A stretch of DNA of 64,000 bases from Ectothiorhodospira lacustris (GTDB lineage: Bacteria > Pseudomonadota > Gammaproteobacteria > Ectothiorhodospirales > Ectothiorhodospiraceae), in NCBI RefSeq assembly GCF_022227845.1, contig NZ_JAJNQN010000001.1, forward strand, positions 62,001 to 126,000. Direction: 5' to 3'. Every line of letters begins with the position of its first letter. The first letter of the stretch is position 1. The position numbers were made by a program, and so were the translations under genes. Of this stretch, positions 1 through 9,063 are shown piece by piece. Below the pieces are notes generated by a model. It did not search any database. It was not told the DNA's origin and saw nothing but the letters and a program-made list of their open reading frames with translations.

Positions 1-681
<681 letters not shown>

Positions 682-776
682 TCAAATGTCTGTCAATGCC
701 GTGAATTCCGGGGTTAACCGCTTGATGGGGGTGGCGTCGGACCTTTTCAAGCCCCGGCCGAAAATCCCCCCGTCGG

Positions 777-1340
777 CTATTCGCCTCCGGCCGCCGGCGC
801 CTTGCTGACGATCACCATGGCAGGGCGCAGCAGGCGGTCGTTGAGGGCGTAGCCCTTCTGCAGCACGGCCATGACGGTGTTGGGCTCCAGCTCGGCATTT
901 TCCTGCATGGACATGGCCTGATGCCGCTCCGGATCGAAGCGCAGGCCGGCGGGATCCACCGTCTCGATGCCCTGCTTGGACATCACCTGCTCCAGCATCT
1001 TCAGGGTCAGCTCGGTACCCTCGCGGATCTTGTTCAGATCGGCCTCGCCCCGGGTGGCGTCCAGCCCCATCTCCAGGCTGTCCTTCACCGGCAGCAGTTC
1101 ACCGGCGAAGCGTTCCAGGGCGAACTTGTGGGCATTCTCCACATCCCGGCTCATGCGCTTGCGCAGGTTTTCCAGCTCGGCCTGGGTACGTACCAGCTTG
1201 TCCCAGTGGTCCTGGGCCTGTTTCTGTGCCTCTTCCAGCTGCTTGAGCAGCGCCCCGGGACTGAATTCCGGCGCCTTCTCTTCAGGGGCCGCGGGCGCCT
1301 GTTCATGCTGGGGGTTTTCGACTTGTTCCTCGTTCGCCAT
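777..1340 (-). CDS. grpE: Nucleotide exchange factor GrpE
   Basis: Co-chaperone that releases ADP from DnaK. The N-terminal part is acidic and disordered. A long helical, coiled-coil stretch (KQAQDHWDKLVRTQAELENLRKR) follows, then the conserved FAGELLPVKDSLEMGLD and the beta domain ending near LNDRLLRPAMVIVSK. I start it at the MANEEQ methionine (1340) because GGAGC lies six bases upstream; an in-frame ATG at 1361 would add seven residues but has a poorer ribosome site. About 187 aa, normal for GrpE. It lies between hrcA and dnaK on the same strand. Confidence 0.95.
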   Translation of the reverse strand: MANEEQVENPQHEQAPAAPEEKAPEFSPGALLKQLEEAQKQAQDHWDKLVRTQAELENLRKRMSRDVENAHKFALERFAGELLPVKDSLEMGLDATRGEADLNKIREGTELTLKMLEQVMSKQGIETVDPAGLRFDPERHQAMSMQENAELEPNTVMAVLQKGYALNDRLLRPAMVIVSKAPAAGGE

Positions 1341-1438
1341 GGAAAGCTCCGATCCGCTCATGTCTTGGTGTGTTCCGGCAAAAGCAATCGCTCACCGGCG
1401 ATGATTCCGATGAGCGCATGCCACATGTATGTGGGACT

Positions 1439-2497
1439 TCAGTTACGGGAATTCAAGGCCGCACCCAGCAGCCTGGCGGTGATATCCACCACCGGGATGA
1501 TGCGCTCGTAGGCCATGCGGGTGGGACCGATCACCCCCAGCACCCCCACAATCCTGCCACCCACGCTGTAGGGGGCCGTCACCACGCTGCAGTCATCCAG
1601 CATCTGGTGCCCCGATTCCTGGCCGATGAAGATCTGAACCCCTTCGGCACTGATGCAATTGTCCAGCAGGGTGAGCAGCTGCCTTTTTTCGTTGAAGGCC
1701 TCGAACAGGTTGCGCAACTTCTCCACGCTGGAGAGTTCCGCGTAGTCCATGAGGTGGATCTGACCGGCAAAGACCAGGTCGTCCGCACCTTCATCGTCGC
1801 AAAAGGCCTTTTCCCCCAGCTCGATGGCGGCCAACATGAGAGTATTCATGTGCTCGCGGACGGCCTTCATCTCCTTGAGGATCTGTTCCCGGGCCTGCCG
1901 CAGATCTCGCCCGATCAGATGCTGGTTGAGATAGTTGGCCATCTGCTGCAATTCGGCATGGGAGTACTCCCGGTCCAGATCCAGGATGCGGTTCTGCACC
2001 TCCCGCTTGTTCATCACCAGGATGGCCAGCACCTGGCGCCCGGACAGCTTGAGAAACTCGATCTGGCTCAGGGCGGCATGATCGCGCCGGGGCACCCGCA
2101 CCATCCCGGCCATCTGGGTCACGGCCGAAAGCAGATCCGATGCAGACTCCACCAGGGCCTTGGTATCCATGTCGGGGGTGAGGCGCTGCTTGAGCGTATG
2201 CACCTCGGCGCTGTCCAGCGGCTTGACCTCCAGCAGGGAATCCACGAACAGGCGATAACCCAGCGAAGTGGGTATCCGTCCCGCCGAGGTATGGGGGGAA
2301 CTGACCAGCCCGAGATCCTCCAGATCCGCCATGACGTTGCGGATGGACGCAGGACTGAGATCCAGCCCGGCCGTGCGGGCCAGGGTACGGGACCCCACCG
2401 GCTGTCCGTCGCGCACATAGCTCTCCACCAGCGCCCGCAGCAGCCGTCGGGCACGTTCGGAAAGGGCCTGCGATGATCTTGTCGAGGATGTCTTCAA
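1439..2497 (-). CDS. hrcA: Heat-inducible transcription repressor HrcA
   Basis: Repressor that binds the CIRCE operator and represses grpE/dnaK-type operons until heat stress. The N-terminal winged helix is clear (LSERARRLLRALVESYVRDG, then GSRTLARTAGLDLSPASIRN and SSPHTSAGRIPT), followed by the GAF-like dimerisation region and the C-terminal VGGRIVGVLGVIGPTRM segment typical of HrcA. The reading frame is open back to 2551, but that extension translates the CIRCE operator. A TTG at 2497 is preceded by GGTGGA and gives a 352-aa protein of usual size (family about 340-350), so I prefer it. First gene of the heat-shock operon; divergent from nadK. Confidence 0.93.
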   Translation of the reverse strand: MKTSSTRSSQALSERARRLLRALVESYVRDGQPVGSRTLARTAGLDLSPASIRNVMADLEDLGLVSSPHTSAGRIPTSLGYRLFVDSLLEVKPLDSAEVHTLKQRLTPDMDTKALVESASDLLSAVTQMAGMVRVPRRDHAALSQIEFLKLSGRQVLAILVMNKREVQNRILDLDREYSHAELQQMANYLNQHLIGRDLRQAREQILKEMKAVREHMNTLMLAAIELGEKAFCDDEGADDLVFAGQIHLMDYAELSSVEKLRNLFEAFNEKRQLLTLLDNCISAEGVQIFIGQESGHQMLDDCSVVTAPYSVGGRIVGVLGVIGPTRMAYERIIPVVDITARLLGAALNSRN

Positions 2498-2506
2498 TGG
2501 TCCACC

Positions 2507-2533
2507 CTGGCACTCGTTGAGTGTGAGTGCCAG
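2507..2533. promoter_or_regulatory. CIRCE operator (HrcA binding site)
   Basis: A perfect inverted repeat: arm CTGGCACTC (2507-2515), nine-base spacer (2516-2524), arm GAGTGCCAG (2525-2533). This matches the CIRCE layout (consensus TTAGCACTC-N9-GAGTGCTAA) except for the outer two bases of each arm. It lies about 10 bp upstream of the proposed hrcA start, as expected for autoregulation. Confidence 0.93.
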
Positions 2534-2621
2534 GGTCAGCATGTTACTCAAGGAAACGGCCAGTGGCTAGTGGCGTGCCGATACTCGCCACTCACCACGT
2601 ATTTCCACCATAATCCCTCCC

Positions 2622-3506
2622 ATGAATCCGTCCTTTCACACCATCGGCATCATTGCCAAGACTCACGAGCAGCGCCTGGGGCACATCCTGGAGGCCCTGA
2701 TCGGGCATCTACAGCACCATCAGCGCCGCATCCTGCTGGATGACACCGTCCTGCCCTGGCTGGAGGACGACACCCTTGGCGGCGAACCGGCGACACGGAC
2801 ACGGATGGCTGCCGAAGCGGACCTGGCCATCGTGGTGGGCGGTGACGGCACCTTTTTGGGTGCGGCCCGCACCCTGGTGGATGCGGAGGTCCCCCTGCTG
2901 GGCATCAACGCCGGCCGCTTGGGCTTTCTGGTGGATGTCTCGCCCCACGAGATGCTGGGGCGACTGGACGAGATCCTCTCCGGGCTCTATGTGGAAGATC
3001 GGCGCAGCATGCTGCATGCCCGCCTGATGCGGGGGGATGACGTGGTGGCGGCCCAGGACGCCTTGAACGACGTGGTCCTGCACATCCGAGATGCCATCCG
3101 CATGATCGAATTCGATACCTGGATCAACGGCCGTTTCGTCAACACCCAGCGGGCTGACGGCATGGTGGTGGCCACCCCCACCGGCTCCACCGCCTATGCC
3201 CTGTCGGGCGGCGGTCCCATCCTCTCCCCCTGCCTGGAGGCCGTGGTCATGGTGCCGATCTGCCCCCATGGCCTGAGCAATCGCCCCCTGGTGGTCCCGG
3301 CCGGCAACCGTATCGAGATCGCGGTCAACGAGCATAGCCGCACCCTGGCCCAAGTGGCCTTCGATGGTCAGGACACCTTCGACATGGAGCCCCTGGACCG
3401 GATCGTGATCGAGCCCAAGCCCCGCAAGCTGCGGCTGATCCACCCCACCGGCTATGACTATCTGCAGATCCTGAGGGTGAAACTGGGCTGGGGGGAACAG
3501 CCCTGA
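2622..3506 (+). CDS. nadK: NAD kinase
   Basis: Phosphorylates NAD to NADP in the cytoplasm using ATP. The protein has the diagnostic GGDGT motif at residues 73-77, the INAGRLGFL segment, LNDVVLHI, and DGMVVATPTGSTAYALSGGG in the C-terminal domain. 294 aa, the normal family length. No Shine-Dalgarno sequence precedes the ATG. A CATAAT hexamer at 2609-2614 ends only seven bases upstream of the start, so the mRNA may be nearly leaderless. Divergent from hrcA, followed by recN. Confidence 0.97.
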   Translation: MNPSFHTIGIIAKTHEQRLGHILEALIGHLQHHQRRILLDDTVLPWLEDDTLGGEPATRTRMAAEADLAIVVGGDGTFLGAARTLVDAEVPLLGINAGRLGFLVDVSPHEMLGRLDEILSGLYVEDRRSMLHARLMRGDDVVAAQDALNDVVLHIRDAIRMIEFDTWINGRFVNTQRADGMVVATPTGSTAYALSGGGPILSPCLEAVVMVPICPHGLSNRPLVVPAGNRIEIAVNEHSRTLAQVAFDGQDTFDMEPLDRIVIEPKPRKLRLIHPTGYDYLQILRVKLGWGEQP

Positions 3507-3519
3507 CCCCAACACAATA

Positions 3520-3535
3520 CTGTTCAAACATACAA
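3520..3535. promoter_or_regulatory. Candidate LexA (SOS) box upstream of recN
   Basis: CTGT-TCAAACAT-ACAA fits the gammaproteobacterial LexA consensus CTGT-N8-ACAG at 7 of 8 defined positions. It overlaps TACAAT (3531-3536), a good -10 hexamer, so bound LexA would block the promoter. recN is a classic SOS gene with LexA boxes in Escherichia coli. It lies about 110 bp upstream of the recN start. Confidence 0.6.
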
Positions 3536-3547
3536 TAAAATGGTCAC

Positions 3548-3576
3548 GCCCTCTTTCTTCGAGGGCATTTTCTCTT
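3548..3576 (+). terminator. Hairpin with T-rich tail between nadK and recN
   Basis: Arms GCCCTC (3548-3553) and GAGGGC (3561-3566) around a seven-base loop, followed by ATTTTCTCTTT. It looks like a weak intrinsic terminator for nadK. If the recN promoter lies at the LexA box just upstream, the hairpin would instead sit in the recN leader. Confidence 0.5.
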
Positions 3577-3645
3577 TAACCTCTCACAGACATCAGGGCC
3601 GCCACCCCGCGACACGCCCACAACCCGCAACCGCGAATCCCGACC

Positions 3646-5316
3646 GTGCTGACCCACATACAGATCCGAGATTTCGCCATCGTCGATGAACTGTCCCTGG
3701 ACCTGTCCGCGGGCATGACCGCGCTGACCGGGGAGACCGGGGCAGGCAAATCCATCCTCGTGGATGCCCTGGGTCTGGTCCTGGGCGACCGGGCCGACAG
3801 CACCACCGTCCGCCACGGCGCGGAACGGGCCGAGATCAGTGCCCATTTCGACATCAGCCGGGAGGCGACCGCCGGTGCCTGGCTGGAGGAGCAGGGTCTG
3901 GCGACGGAAGATTGCCTGATCCGGCGGGTCATCGGCCGGGACGGCAAGAGCCGGGCCTGGATCAATGGTTCGGCGGTCACCCTGCAATCCCTCAAGACCC
4001 TGGGCGAGATGCTGGTGGACATCCATGGTCAGCATGCCCACCAATCCCTGCTGCGCCGGGACGTGCAGCGACGCATCCTCGACGACTACGCCGATCATCT
4101 GGAACTGCTGACCGCCATGGCCCGCGATCACGGCATCTGGCAAAAGGCGGCCCACCGGCTGGCGACGCTGAGCGAGGACGGCGAGGCGCGAGAGGCACGT
4201 CGGGAATTGCTGCGATTCCAAAGCGATGAACTCAAGGCCCTGGACCTGGCGGCGGGGGAACTGGAACGGATCGAGGAAGAACACGGCCGCTTGGCCCATG
4301 CCGGGCGCCTGCTGGAGGTAGCGGAGACCGCCTACCAGAGCCTTTATGAAGCCGACGGCAGTGCCGAATCCCTGGTGGGGCGCTTTTGCAGTGACATTGA
4401 ACATCTGCAGCCCCTGGACAGCCGTCTGGCAGAACCGCGGGAACTGCTGGCAGCCGCCCAGATACAGATCCGCGAGGCCGCCGACTGGCTGCGCCGCTAT
4501 GCCGATGGCCTGGAGATGGACCCGGCGCGGCTGAATTTTCTCGAATCCCGCATGGCCGCCGCTCAGGACCTGGCCCGCAAGCACCGGGTGGAACCCACCA
4601 CCCTGCCCCACCTGCTGCAAACACTGGAAACGGAACTGAATCGGCTGGAAGAAGGCGGCGACAACCTGGAAACCCTGGCAAAAGCGGTAGAACAGGCACT
4701 GCAGACCTGCCTGCGTCAGGCCACCGCACTCTCGGATGCCCGCCGTCGGGCAGCGGATCGGCTATCGCAAGCCGTCACCCAGGCCATGCAGGGCCTGGGT
4801 ATGGAAGGTGGGCGCTTTGCGTGCAGTGTGGAGGATGACGGCAGGGGGCACCCTTCCTCACACGGCATGGATCGGGTGGAGTTCATGGTCAGCGCCAATC
4901 CCGGCCAGCCCCTGCAGCCCCTGACCAAGGTGGTCTCCGGTGGCGAACTCTCCCGCATCAGCCTCGCCATCCAGATGATCGCAGCCCATGCCCTGCCCAT
5001 CGCCACCCTGGTTTTCGACGAGGTGGATACGGGAATAGGCGGCGGGGTGGCCGAAGTGGTGGGGCGCCAGCTACGGAGTCTGGGCCGGCACCGTCAAGTG
5101 TTGTGCGTGACCCATCTGCCTCAGGTGGCGGCCCAGGCCCATCAGCATCTGCAGGTGAAGAAGCACAAGGGCAAGGATCACACCACCACGCGCATCCGCT
5201 CACTGGCGGACGAACACCGGGTCCGGGAACTGGCCAGGATGCTGGGCGGCGTCGAGATCACCGAGCAGAGTCTGGCCCATGCCCGGGAGATGATGACCCG
5301 GGCATCGACCGACTGA
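3646..5316 (+). CDS. recN: DNA repair protein RecN
   Basis: SMC-like ATPase that helps recombinational repair of double-strand breaks. The Walker A motif GETGAGKS is at residues 29-36. The centre is a long alpha-helical coiled-coil with leucine- and glutamate-rich segments. The C-terminus has the signature VVSGGELSRISLAIQMI and Walker B in LVFDEVDTGIGG. 556 aa, as expected. The start is GTG with no strong ribosome site, but the N-terminus LTHIQIRDFAIVDEL matches the family. It ends one base before the fur stop codon, tail to tail. Likely SOS-regulated by the upstream LexA-like site. Confidence 0.96.
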   Translation: MLTHIQIRDFAIVDELSLDLSAGMTALTGETGAGKSILVDALGLVLGDRADSTTVRHGAERAEISAHFDISREATAGAWLEEQGLATEDCLIRRVIGRDGKSRAWINGSAVTLQSLKTLGEMLVDIHGQHAHQSLLRRDVQRRILDDYADHLELLTAMARDHGIWQKAAHRLATLSEDGEAREARRELLRFQSDELKALDLAAGELERIEEEHGRLAHAGRLLEVAETAYQSLYEADGSAESLVGRFCSDIEHLQPLDSRLAEPRELLAAAQIQIREAADWLRRYADGLEMDPARLNFLESRMAAAQDLARKHRVEPTTLPHLLQTLETELNRLEEGGDNLETLAKAVEQALQTCLRQATALSDARRRAADRLSQAVTQAMQGLGMEGGRFACSVEDDGRGHPSSHGMDRVEFMVSANPGQPLQPLTKVVSGGELSRISLAIQMIAAHALPIATLVFDEVDTGIGGGVAEVVGRQLRSLGRHRQVLCVTHLPQVAAQAHQHLQVKKHKGKDHTTTRIRSLADEHRVRELARMLGGVEITEQSLAHAREMMTRASTD

Positions 5317-5757
5317 TCAGTTCCCCAGACCCGGTTCCTGCTTCTTGGGGCAGCCGCCCTGGCTGCACTCACCATAAATGATCAGGGCGTGGTCCTGAAT
5401 GGTGTACCCCAGTTTCTCGGCGATGGCCTTCTGGCGTTCCTCAATGATCGGGTCCACGAACTCATCCACGCGACCACACTTCATGCACACGATATGATCA
5501 TGATGACGCCCGCGCTCCAGTTCAAAGACCGCCTGATTGCCCTCGAAGTGATGACGACTGACCAGACCGGCCGCCTCGAACTGGGTGAGCACCCGATAGA
5601 CTGTTGCCAGACCGATCTCCTCGCCCGCCGACAACAGTTGGCGGTAGATGGTCTCCGCGCTCATATGGTGGTCTTCCGCGGTTTCCAGGATCTGCAGGAT
5701 CTTCACGCGGGGCAGCGTCACCTTGAGTCCGGCCTTCTTGAGCTCTTGGGTTTCCAT
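5317..5757 (-). CDS. fur: Ferric uptake regulator Fur
   Basis: Iron-sensing metal-dependent repressor of iron uptake genes. The N-terminal winged helix includes LKVTLPRVKILQILE and GLATVYRVLTQFEAAGLV. The metal-binding dimer domain has HHDHIVCMKCGRVDEF and a C-terminal CSQGGCPKK. I start at METQELKKAGL (5757), which has GGAG about ten bases upstream and gives 147 aa, the usual size; an in-frame ATG 11 codons further up is less likely. Divergent from bamE and convergent with recN, a common arrangement in gammaproteobacteria. Confidence 0.96.
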   Translation of the reverse strand: METQELKKAGLKVTLPRVKILQILETAEDHHMSAETIYRQLLSAGEEIGLATVYRVLTQFEAAGLVSRHHFEGNQAVFELERGRHHDHIVCMKCGRVDEFVDPIIEERQKAIAEKLGYTIQDHALIIYGECSQGGCPKKQEPGLGN

Positions 5758-5864
5758 GGGATTTGATCTCCATGCGAGATGATCCGACACCTGGTGTAGA
5801 ATCCCGCGCTATTGGTTTTCGGAACGAGGCCCATCTTGCAACTCACGGCCCACAGGACGCAATT

Positions 5865-6194
5865 ATGGCAAGACTGATTCTTTATTCTATCCTCATTGGC
5901 GGATTACTGCAGGGGTGCGGTAGCGGACTGCTGTCCGTGCATCGACCGGACGTGCAGCAGGGCAATGCCATCGAGGAGAGCCGACTGGAACAGGTACAGG
6001 TCGGGATGACCCAGCGGCAGGTCCGATTCCTGCTGGGAGAGCCGGTGCTGAGGGACCCCTTCCAGGGCGAGAGCCGATGGGATTACGTGTACTACCATCG
6101 GCCCGGGAACGGCACGGCAGTGCATCGACGGGCCATTATCTTCTTCGAAGGCGGTCTGGTGTCGGGGATCGAGGACAGCGGGCTGCGGGAGTGA
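5865..6194 (+). CDS. bamE: Outer membrane assembly lipoprotein BamE (SmpA/OmlA)
   Basis: Small lipoprotein of the Bam complex that inserts beta-barrel proteins into the outer membrane. The ATG at 5865 has AGGA seven bases upstream and begins a lipoprotein signal peptide ending in the lipobox LLQGC (Cys at about residue 18). The mature part has the SmpA/OmlA signature VQVGMTQRQVRFLLGEP followed by WDYVYYHRP. 109 aa. An upstream in-frame ATG at 5763 overlaps the fur promoter region and would bury the signal peptide. Confidence 0.94.
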   Translation: MARLILYSILIGGLLQGCGSGLLSVHRPDVQQGNAIEESRLEQVQVGMTQRQVRFLLGEPVLRDPFQGESRWDYVYYHRPGNGTAVHRRAIIFFEGGLVSGIEDSGLRE

Positions 6195-6222
6195 CGCGGG
6201 CGTAGTCGATCCCGGCATGAGG

Positions 6223-6243
6223 GGGGAGGCGTCAGGCCTCCCC
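6223..6243. terminator. Hairpin between convergent bamE and rnfH
   Basis: Arms GGGGAGGC (6223-6230) and GCCTCCCC (6236-6243) with a five-base loop, at the convergent ends of bamE and rnfH. No T-run follows on either strand, so the terminator call is tentative. It overlaps the rnfH stop codon. Confidence 0.45.
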
Positions 6244-6546
6244 TGCGCCTTTCTTCATAGCCTTGCCTTCGGCAGCACGCTTCTTGCGGACCTGTTTGGG
6301 GTCCGCGATCAATGGCCGGTAGATCTCCACCCGGTCACGCTGGTTCAGCACGGCATTGAGCTTGGCGAGCTTGCCGTAGACACCCACCTTGTTCACCGCC
6401 AGGTCGATCTCCGGCACCTTGTCCAGAATACCGGACTCGCGGATGGCGTCTTCCACCGTTGCGCCCTGGGGCAGAGAAACCTCCAGGACCCACTGCCGGT
6501 CGGAGCGGGCATAGGCAACCTCCACCCGGAGCCGTTCATCGGACAC
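6232..6546 (-). CDS. rnfH: RnfH family (UbiH-like fold, UPF0125) protein
   Basis: Small beta-grasp protein of unknown exact role. The family is named after its place in some rnf clusters and is usually found beside ratA, as here. The family N-terminus VEVAYARSDRQWVLEVSLPQGATV is present, as is the core IDLAVNKVGVYGK followed by RDRVEIYRPLIADPK. 104 aa with a lysine-rich tail. Its start overlaps the end of ratA by 11 bases, so the two are translationally coupled. Confidence 0.9.
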   Translation of the reverse strand: MSDERLRVEVAYARSDRQWVLEVSLPQGATVEDAIRESGILDKVPEIDLAVNKVGVYGKLAKLNAVLNQRDRVEIYRPLIADPKQVRKKRAAEGKAMKKGAGEA

Positions 6547-6973
6547 CGTAGACCTCCCGTGCCCGCTTCACGAAGGAGTCCACCAGGGTATTGGCGAGCT
6601 GATGGAATATCGGACCAAAGGCCATGCTCATGATCCGGTTGGAAAATTCGAACTCCAGATCCAGGGACACCCGACTGGCGGTGTCACTCATGGCATCGAA
6701 GCGCCAGAAACCCTCCAGATGCCGGAACGGCCCTTCCACCAGCCGCATCTCGATCATCTTGTTGCGCTGCAGCCGATTACGGGTGGTGAACGACTTGCCC
6801 ACGGCACCCTTGGCCAGCTCGATGCTGGCCTTCACCTCATCCTCATTGGCCGACAGCACAGCCGAGCTGCGGCACCCGGGTAGAAAGCGCGGATAGGCCT
6901 CCACGTCATTCACCAGATCAAACATCTCCTTGGGCGTATAAGGCACCAGCGCATGACGACTTATGGAAGGCAT
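6536..6973 (-). CDS. ratA: RatA-type START-domain protein (Coq10-like)
   Basis: START/SRPBCC-fold protein. Relatives bind ubiquinone (Coq10); in Escherichia coli RatA was described as inhibiting 70S ribosome association. Signature sequences are ALVPYTPKEMFDLVNDVEAYPRFLPGC and a C-terminal MAFGPIFHQLANTLVDSFVKRA. I start at MPSISRH (6973), preceded by GGGGAG, giving 145 aa; the longer open frame to 7057 is low-complexity antisense of the transporter end. A two-gene unit with rnfH, opposite smpB across one gene, matches the usual smpB-ratA-rnfH neighbourhood. Confidence 0.92.
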   Translation of the reverse strand: MPSISRHALVPYTPKEMFDLVNDVEAYPRFLPGCRSSAVLSANEDEVKASIELAKGAVGKSFTTRNRLQRNKMIEMRLVEGPFRHLEGFWRFDAMSDTASRVSLDLEFEFSNRIMSMAFGPIFHQLANTLVDSFVKRAREVYGVR

Positions 6974-6989
6974 GAAGCTCCCCTGGATA

Positions 6990-8381
6990 TCAGATGAGAT
7001 TGACCGCCTTGAGGAAGACCAGCAGGATGCCGATCGGGGCGGCGAAGCGCAGGACATAATACCATGCCCTGAAAAAGGCCCGGCTGTGCAGACCCAGTTC
7101 GTCCTCCACGGAACGCTGGGTCATGCGCCAGCCCACGAACAGGGCGATCAGCAGGCCGCCCAGGGGCAGCATGATATTGGAGGTCAGGTAATCCGCCATC
7201 TCGAACAGGGTGCCGCCGATGAACAGGGCTTCACCCCCGAGGGTCAGATTGAAGCCGATGGGGTTGGACCACAGGCTGAAGGAGAGGATCGTACCCAACC
7301 CCAGGAACCAGGCGATCCCGCCCACGATCACCGCGGCCATGGGCCGGTCAAGGCCCCGATTTTCCACCAGCCAGGCCACCGCCGGCTCCATCAGGGAAAT
7401 GGATGAGGTCCAGGCCGCCGTGACCAGCAACAGGAAGAACAAGGTGCCGAAGACCAACCCGCCCGGCATCTCCGCAAAGGCCATGGGCAGGGTGATGAAG
7501 ATCAGCCCGGGGCCTTCACCGGGTGCCAGACCGCCGGCAAAAACGATGGGGAAAATGGCCAGACCTGCCAGCAGGGCGACGGCGGTATCCGCCGACACCA
7601 CCATGGCAGAGGTCTTGAAGATGGAGGCCCTGGAGCTCAGATAGGAGCCGTAGATCATGATGGCGCCCATGCCCAGGCTAAGGGTGAAGAAGGCCTGCCC
7701 CATGGCCAACAGGATGGTGTCGCCGGTCACTTCGCTCCAGTCCGGCTTGAACAGGAAGCTGACCCCCTCCATGAAATGCCCCTGACTCATGGAATAGCCG
7801 ACCAGGAGCAGCAGCAATCCGAGCAGCGCCGGCATGAGGAACTTGACGGCCTTCTCAAGGCCGGAGCGCACCCCCCTGGCCACCACCAGGACATTCATGA
7901 TCATGAACAGGGTATGCCAGGCCAGCAGCCGTTCGGGATCGCTCACCAACGACTCGAACATGCCCCTGACCCCGTCCGCGTCCAGGCCGGTGAAGGCACC
8001 GCCGCCGGCCCTGAAGACATAGGAAAGCGACCAGCCGGCGATCACGCTGTAGTAAGAGAGGATGATGAAACCCGCCGCCACGCCGAGCCAGCCGACGAAC
8101 CCCCAGGCCCGATGCAGCCCTTCTTCCCGGGACAGGGTGGCCATGGTGTTGATGGGGCTTTGCCGCCCGCGCCTGCCCAGCGCGATTTCCGCCATCATGA
8201 TCGGCAGGCCGATCAGCAGGATGCAGGCCAGATAGATGAGCACGAAAGCGCCGCCGCCGTTCTCTCCGGCGATATAGGGAAAGCGCCAAATATTACCCAG
8301 ACCGACCGCCGACCCGGTGGCCGCCAGCACGAACACCAGCTTCGAGGACCACTGGCCATGAATCGAGCTTTCTCTTCTCAT
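6990..8381 (-). CDS. Sodium-dependent transporter, SNF/NSS family
   Basis: Probable Na+-coupled symporter of amino acids or related small molecules in the inner membrane (substrate unknown). The family N-terminus [20 protein letters not shown] with [20 protein letters not shown] is the sodium and substrate site of LeuT-like proteins. About twelve hydrophobic helices follow. I choose [10 protein letters not shown] (8381), which has GGGGGAG eight bases upstream; a longer frame to 8432 runs into the smpB upstream region. 463 aa. It sits between ratA and smpB without obvious functional link. Confidence 0.93.
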   Translation of the reverse strand: MRRESSIHGQWSSKLVFVLAATGSAVGLGNIWRFPYIAGENGGGAFVLIYLACILLIGLPIMMAEIALGRRGRQSPINTMATLSREEGLHRAWGFVGWLGVAAGFIILSYYSVIAGWSLSYVFRAGGGAFTGLDADGVRGMFESLVSDPERLLAWHTLFMIMNVLVVARGVRSGLEKAVKFLMPALLGLLLLLVGYSMSQGHFMEGVSFLFKPDWSEVTGDTILLAMGQAFFTLSLGMGAIMIYGSYLSSRASIFKTSAMVVSADTAVALLAGLAIFPIVFAGGLAPGEGPGLIFITLPMAFAEMPGGLVFGTLFFLLLVTAAWTSSISLMEPAVAWLVENRGLDRPMAAVIVGGIAWFLGLGTILSFSLWSNPIGFNLTLGGEALFIGGTLFEMADYLTSNIMLPLGGLLIALFVGWRMTQRSVEDELGLHSRAFFRAWYYVLRFAAPIGILLVFLKAVNLI

Positions 8382-8539
8382 TGATGGTCTCCCCCCCACG
8401 CGATCGACGCATTTTGCGGAATTTACCGCCACGGCTCAACAGCCTACCTCCCCCGGATCGTCAATTTTCCGCCTGTCGCAGGCGGCGAAGCGTGCGTGGG
8501 AAAATGAGGATGACAGTCCATTGGATGAAACAGCTCGTT

Positions 8540-8545
8540 TATAAT
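8540..8545 (+). promoter_or_regulatory. Perfect -10 hexamer just before smpB
   Basis: TATAAT at 8540-8545 ends six bases before the smpB ATG (8552), which would put the transcription start at or next to the start codon. I see no well-spaced -35 hexamer and no Shine-Dalgarno sequence. Confidence 0.45.
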
Positions 8546-8551
8546 CGCCCG

Positions 8552-9034
8552 ATGAGCAAAAAATCAAAAAATGCCCCGGGCGGCAGCACCATCGCCCTGA
8601 ACAAGAAGGCCAAGCACGAATACTTCATCGAGGAGCGTTTCGAGGCCGGTCTGGCCCTGCAGGGCTGGGAGGCCAAGAGCCTGCGGGCCGGACGGGTGCA
8701 GCTCAGCGAGAGCTATGTCCTGATCAAGGCCGGAGAGGCCTGGCTGTTCGGTGCCCATCTCACCCCGCTGACCACGGCATCCACCCATATCCACCCGGAC
8801 CCCATGCGCACCCGCAAGCTGCTGCTGCACCGGGCGGAGCTCAACAAGCTCATCGGGCAGGTGGAGCGCAAGGGCTATACCCTGGTGCCGCTGGCAATGT
8901 ACTGGAAACGCGGCCGCGCCAAGCTGGAAATCGGCCTGGCCAAGGGCAAGAAGGAACACGACAAGCGGGCCGTTTCCAAGGAACGGGACTGGCAGCGGGA
9001 GAAGGCGCGGGTGGTCAAGACCGTGACGCGCTAG
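8552..9034 (+). CDS. smpB: SsrA-binding protein SmpB
   Basis: Binds tmRNA and carries it to stalled ribosomes for trans-translation. The sequence shows the family core [20 protein letters not shown], then [19 protein letters not shown] and the lysine/arginine-rich C-terminal tail [20 protein letters not shown] that folds in the decoding site. 160 aa, the standard length. The upstream open frame to 8381 overlaps the transporter start and is not real. The ssrA gene is not in this window. Confidence 0.97.
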   Translation: MSKKSKNAPGGSTIALNKKAKHEYFIEERFEAGLALQGWEAKSLRAGRVQLSESYVLIKAGEAWLFGAHLTPLTTASTHIHPDPMRTRKLLLHRAELNKLIGQVERKGYTLVPLAMYWKRGRAKLEIGLAKGKKEHDKRAVSKERDWQREKARVVKTVTR

Positions 9035-9063
9035 CGCCGTGACCGATCCTCCACCGAGGGGAG

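Noticed and set aside
8510-8545. A full -35/-10 promoter for smpB using ATGACA
   Set aside because: The spacer to TATAAT would be 24 bases, outside the normal range.
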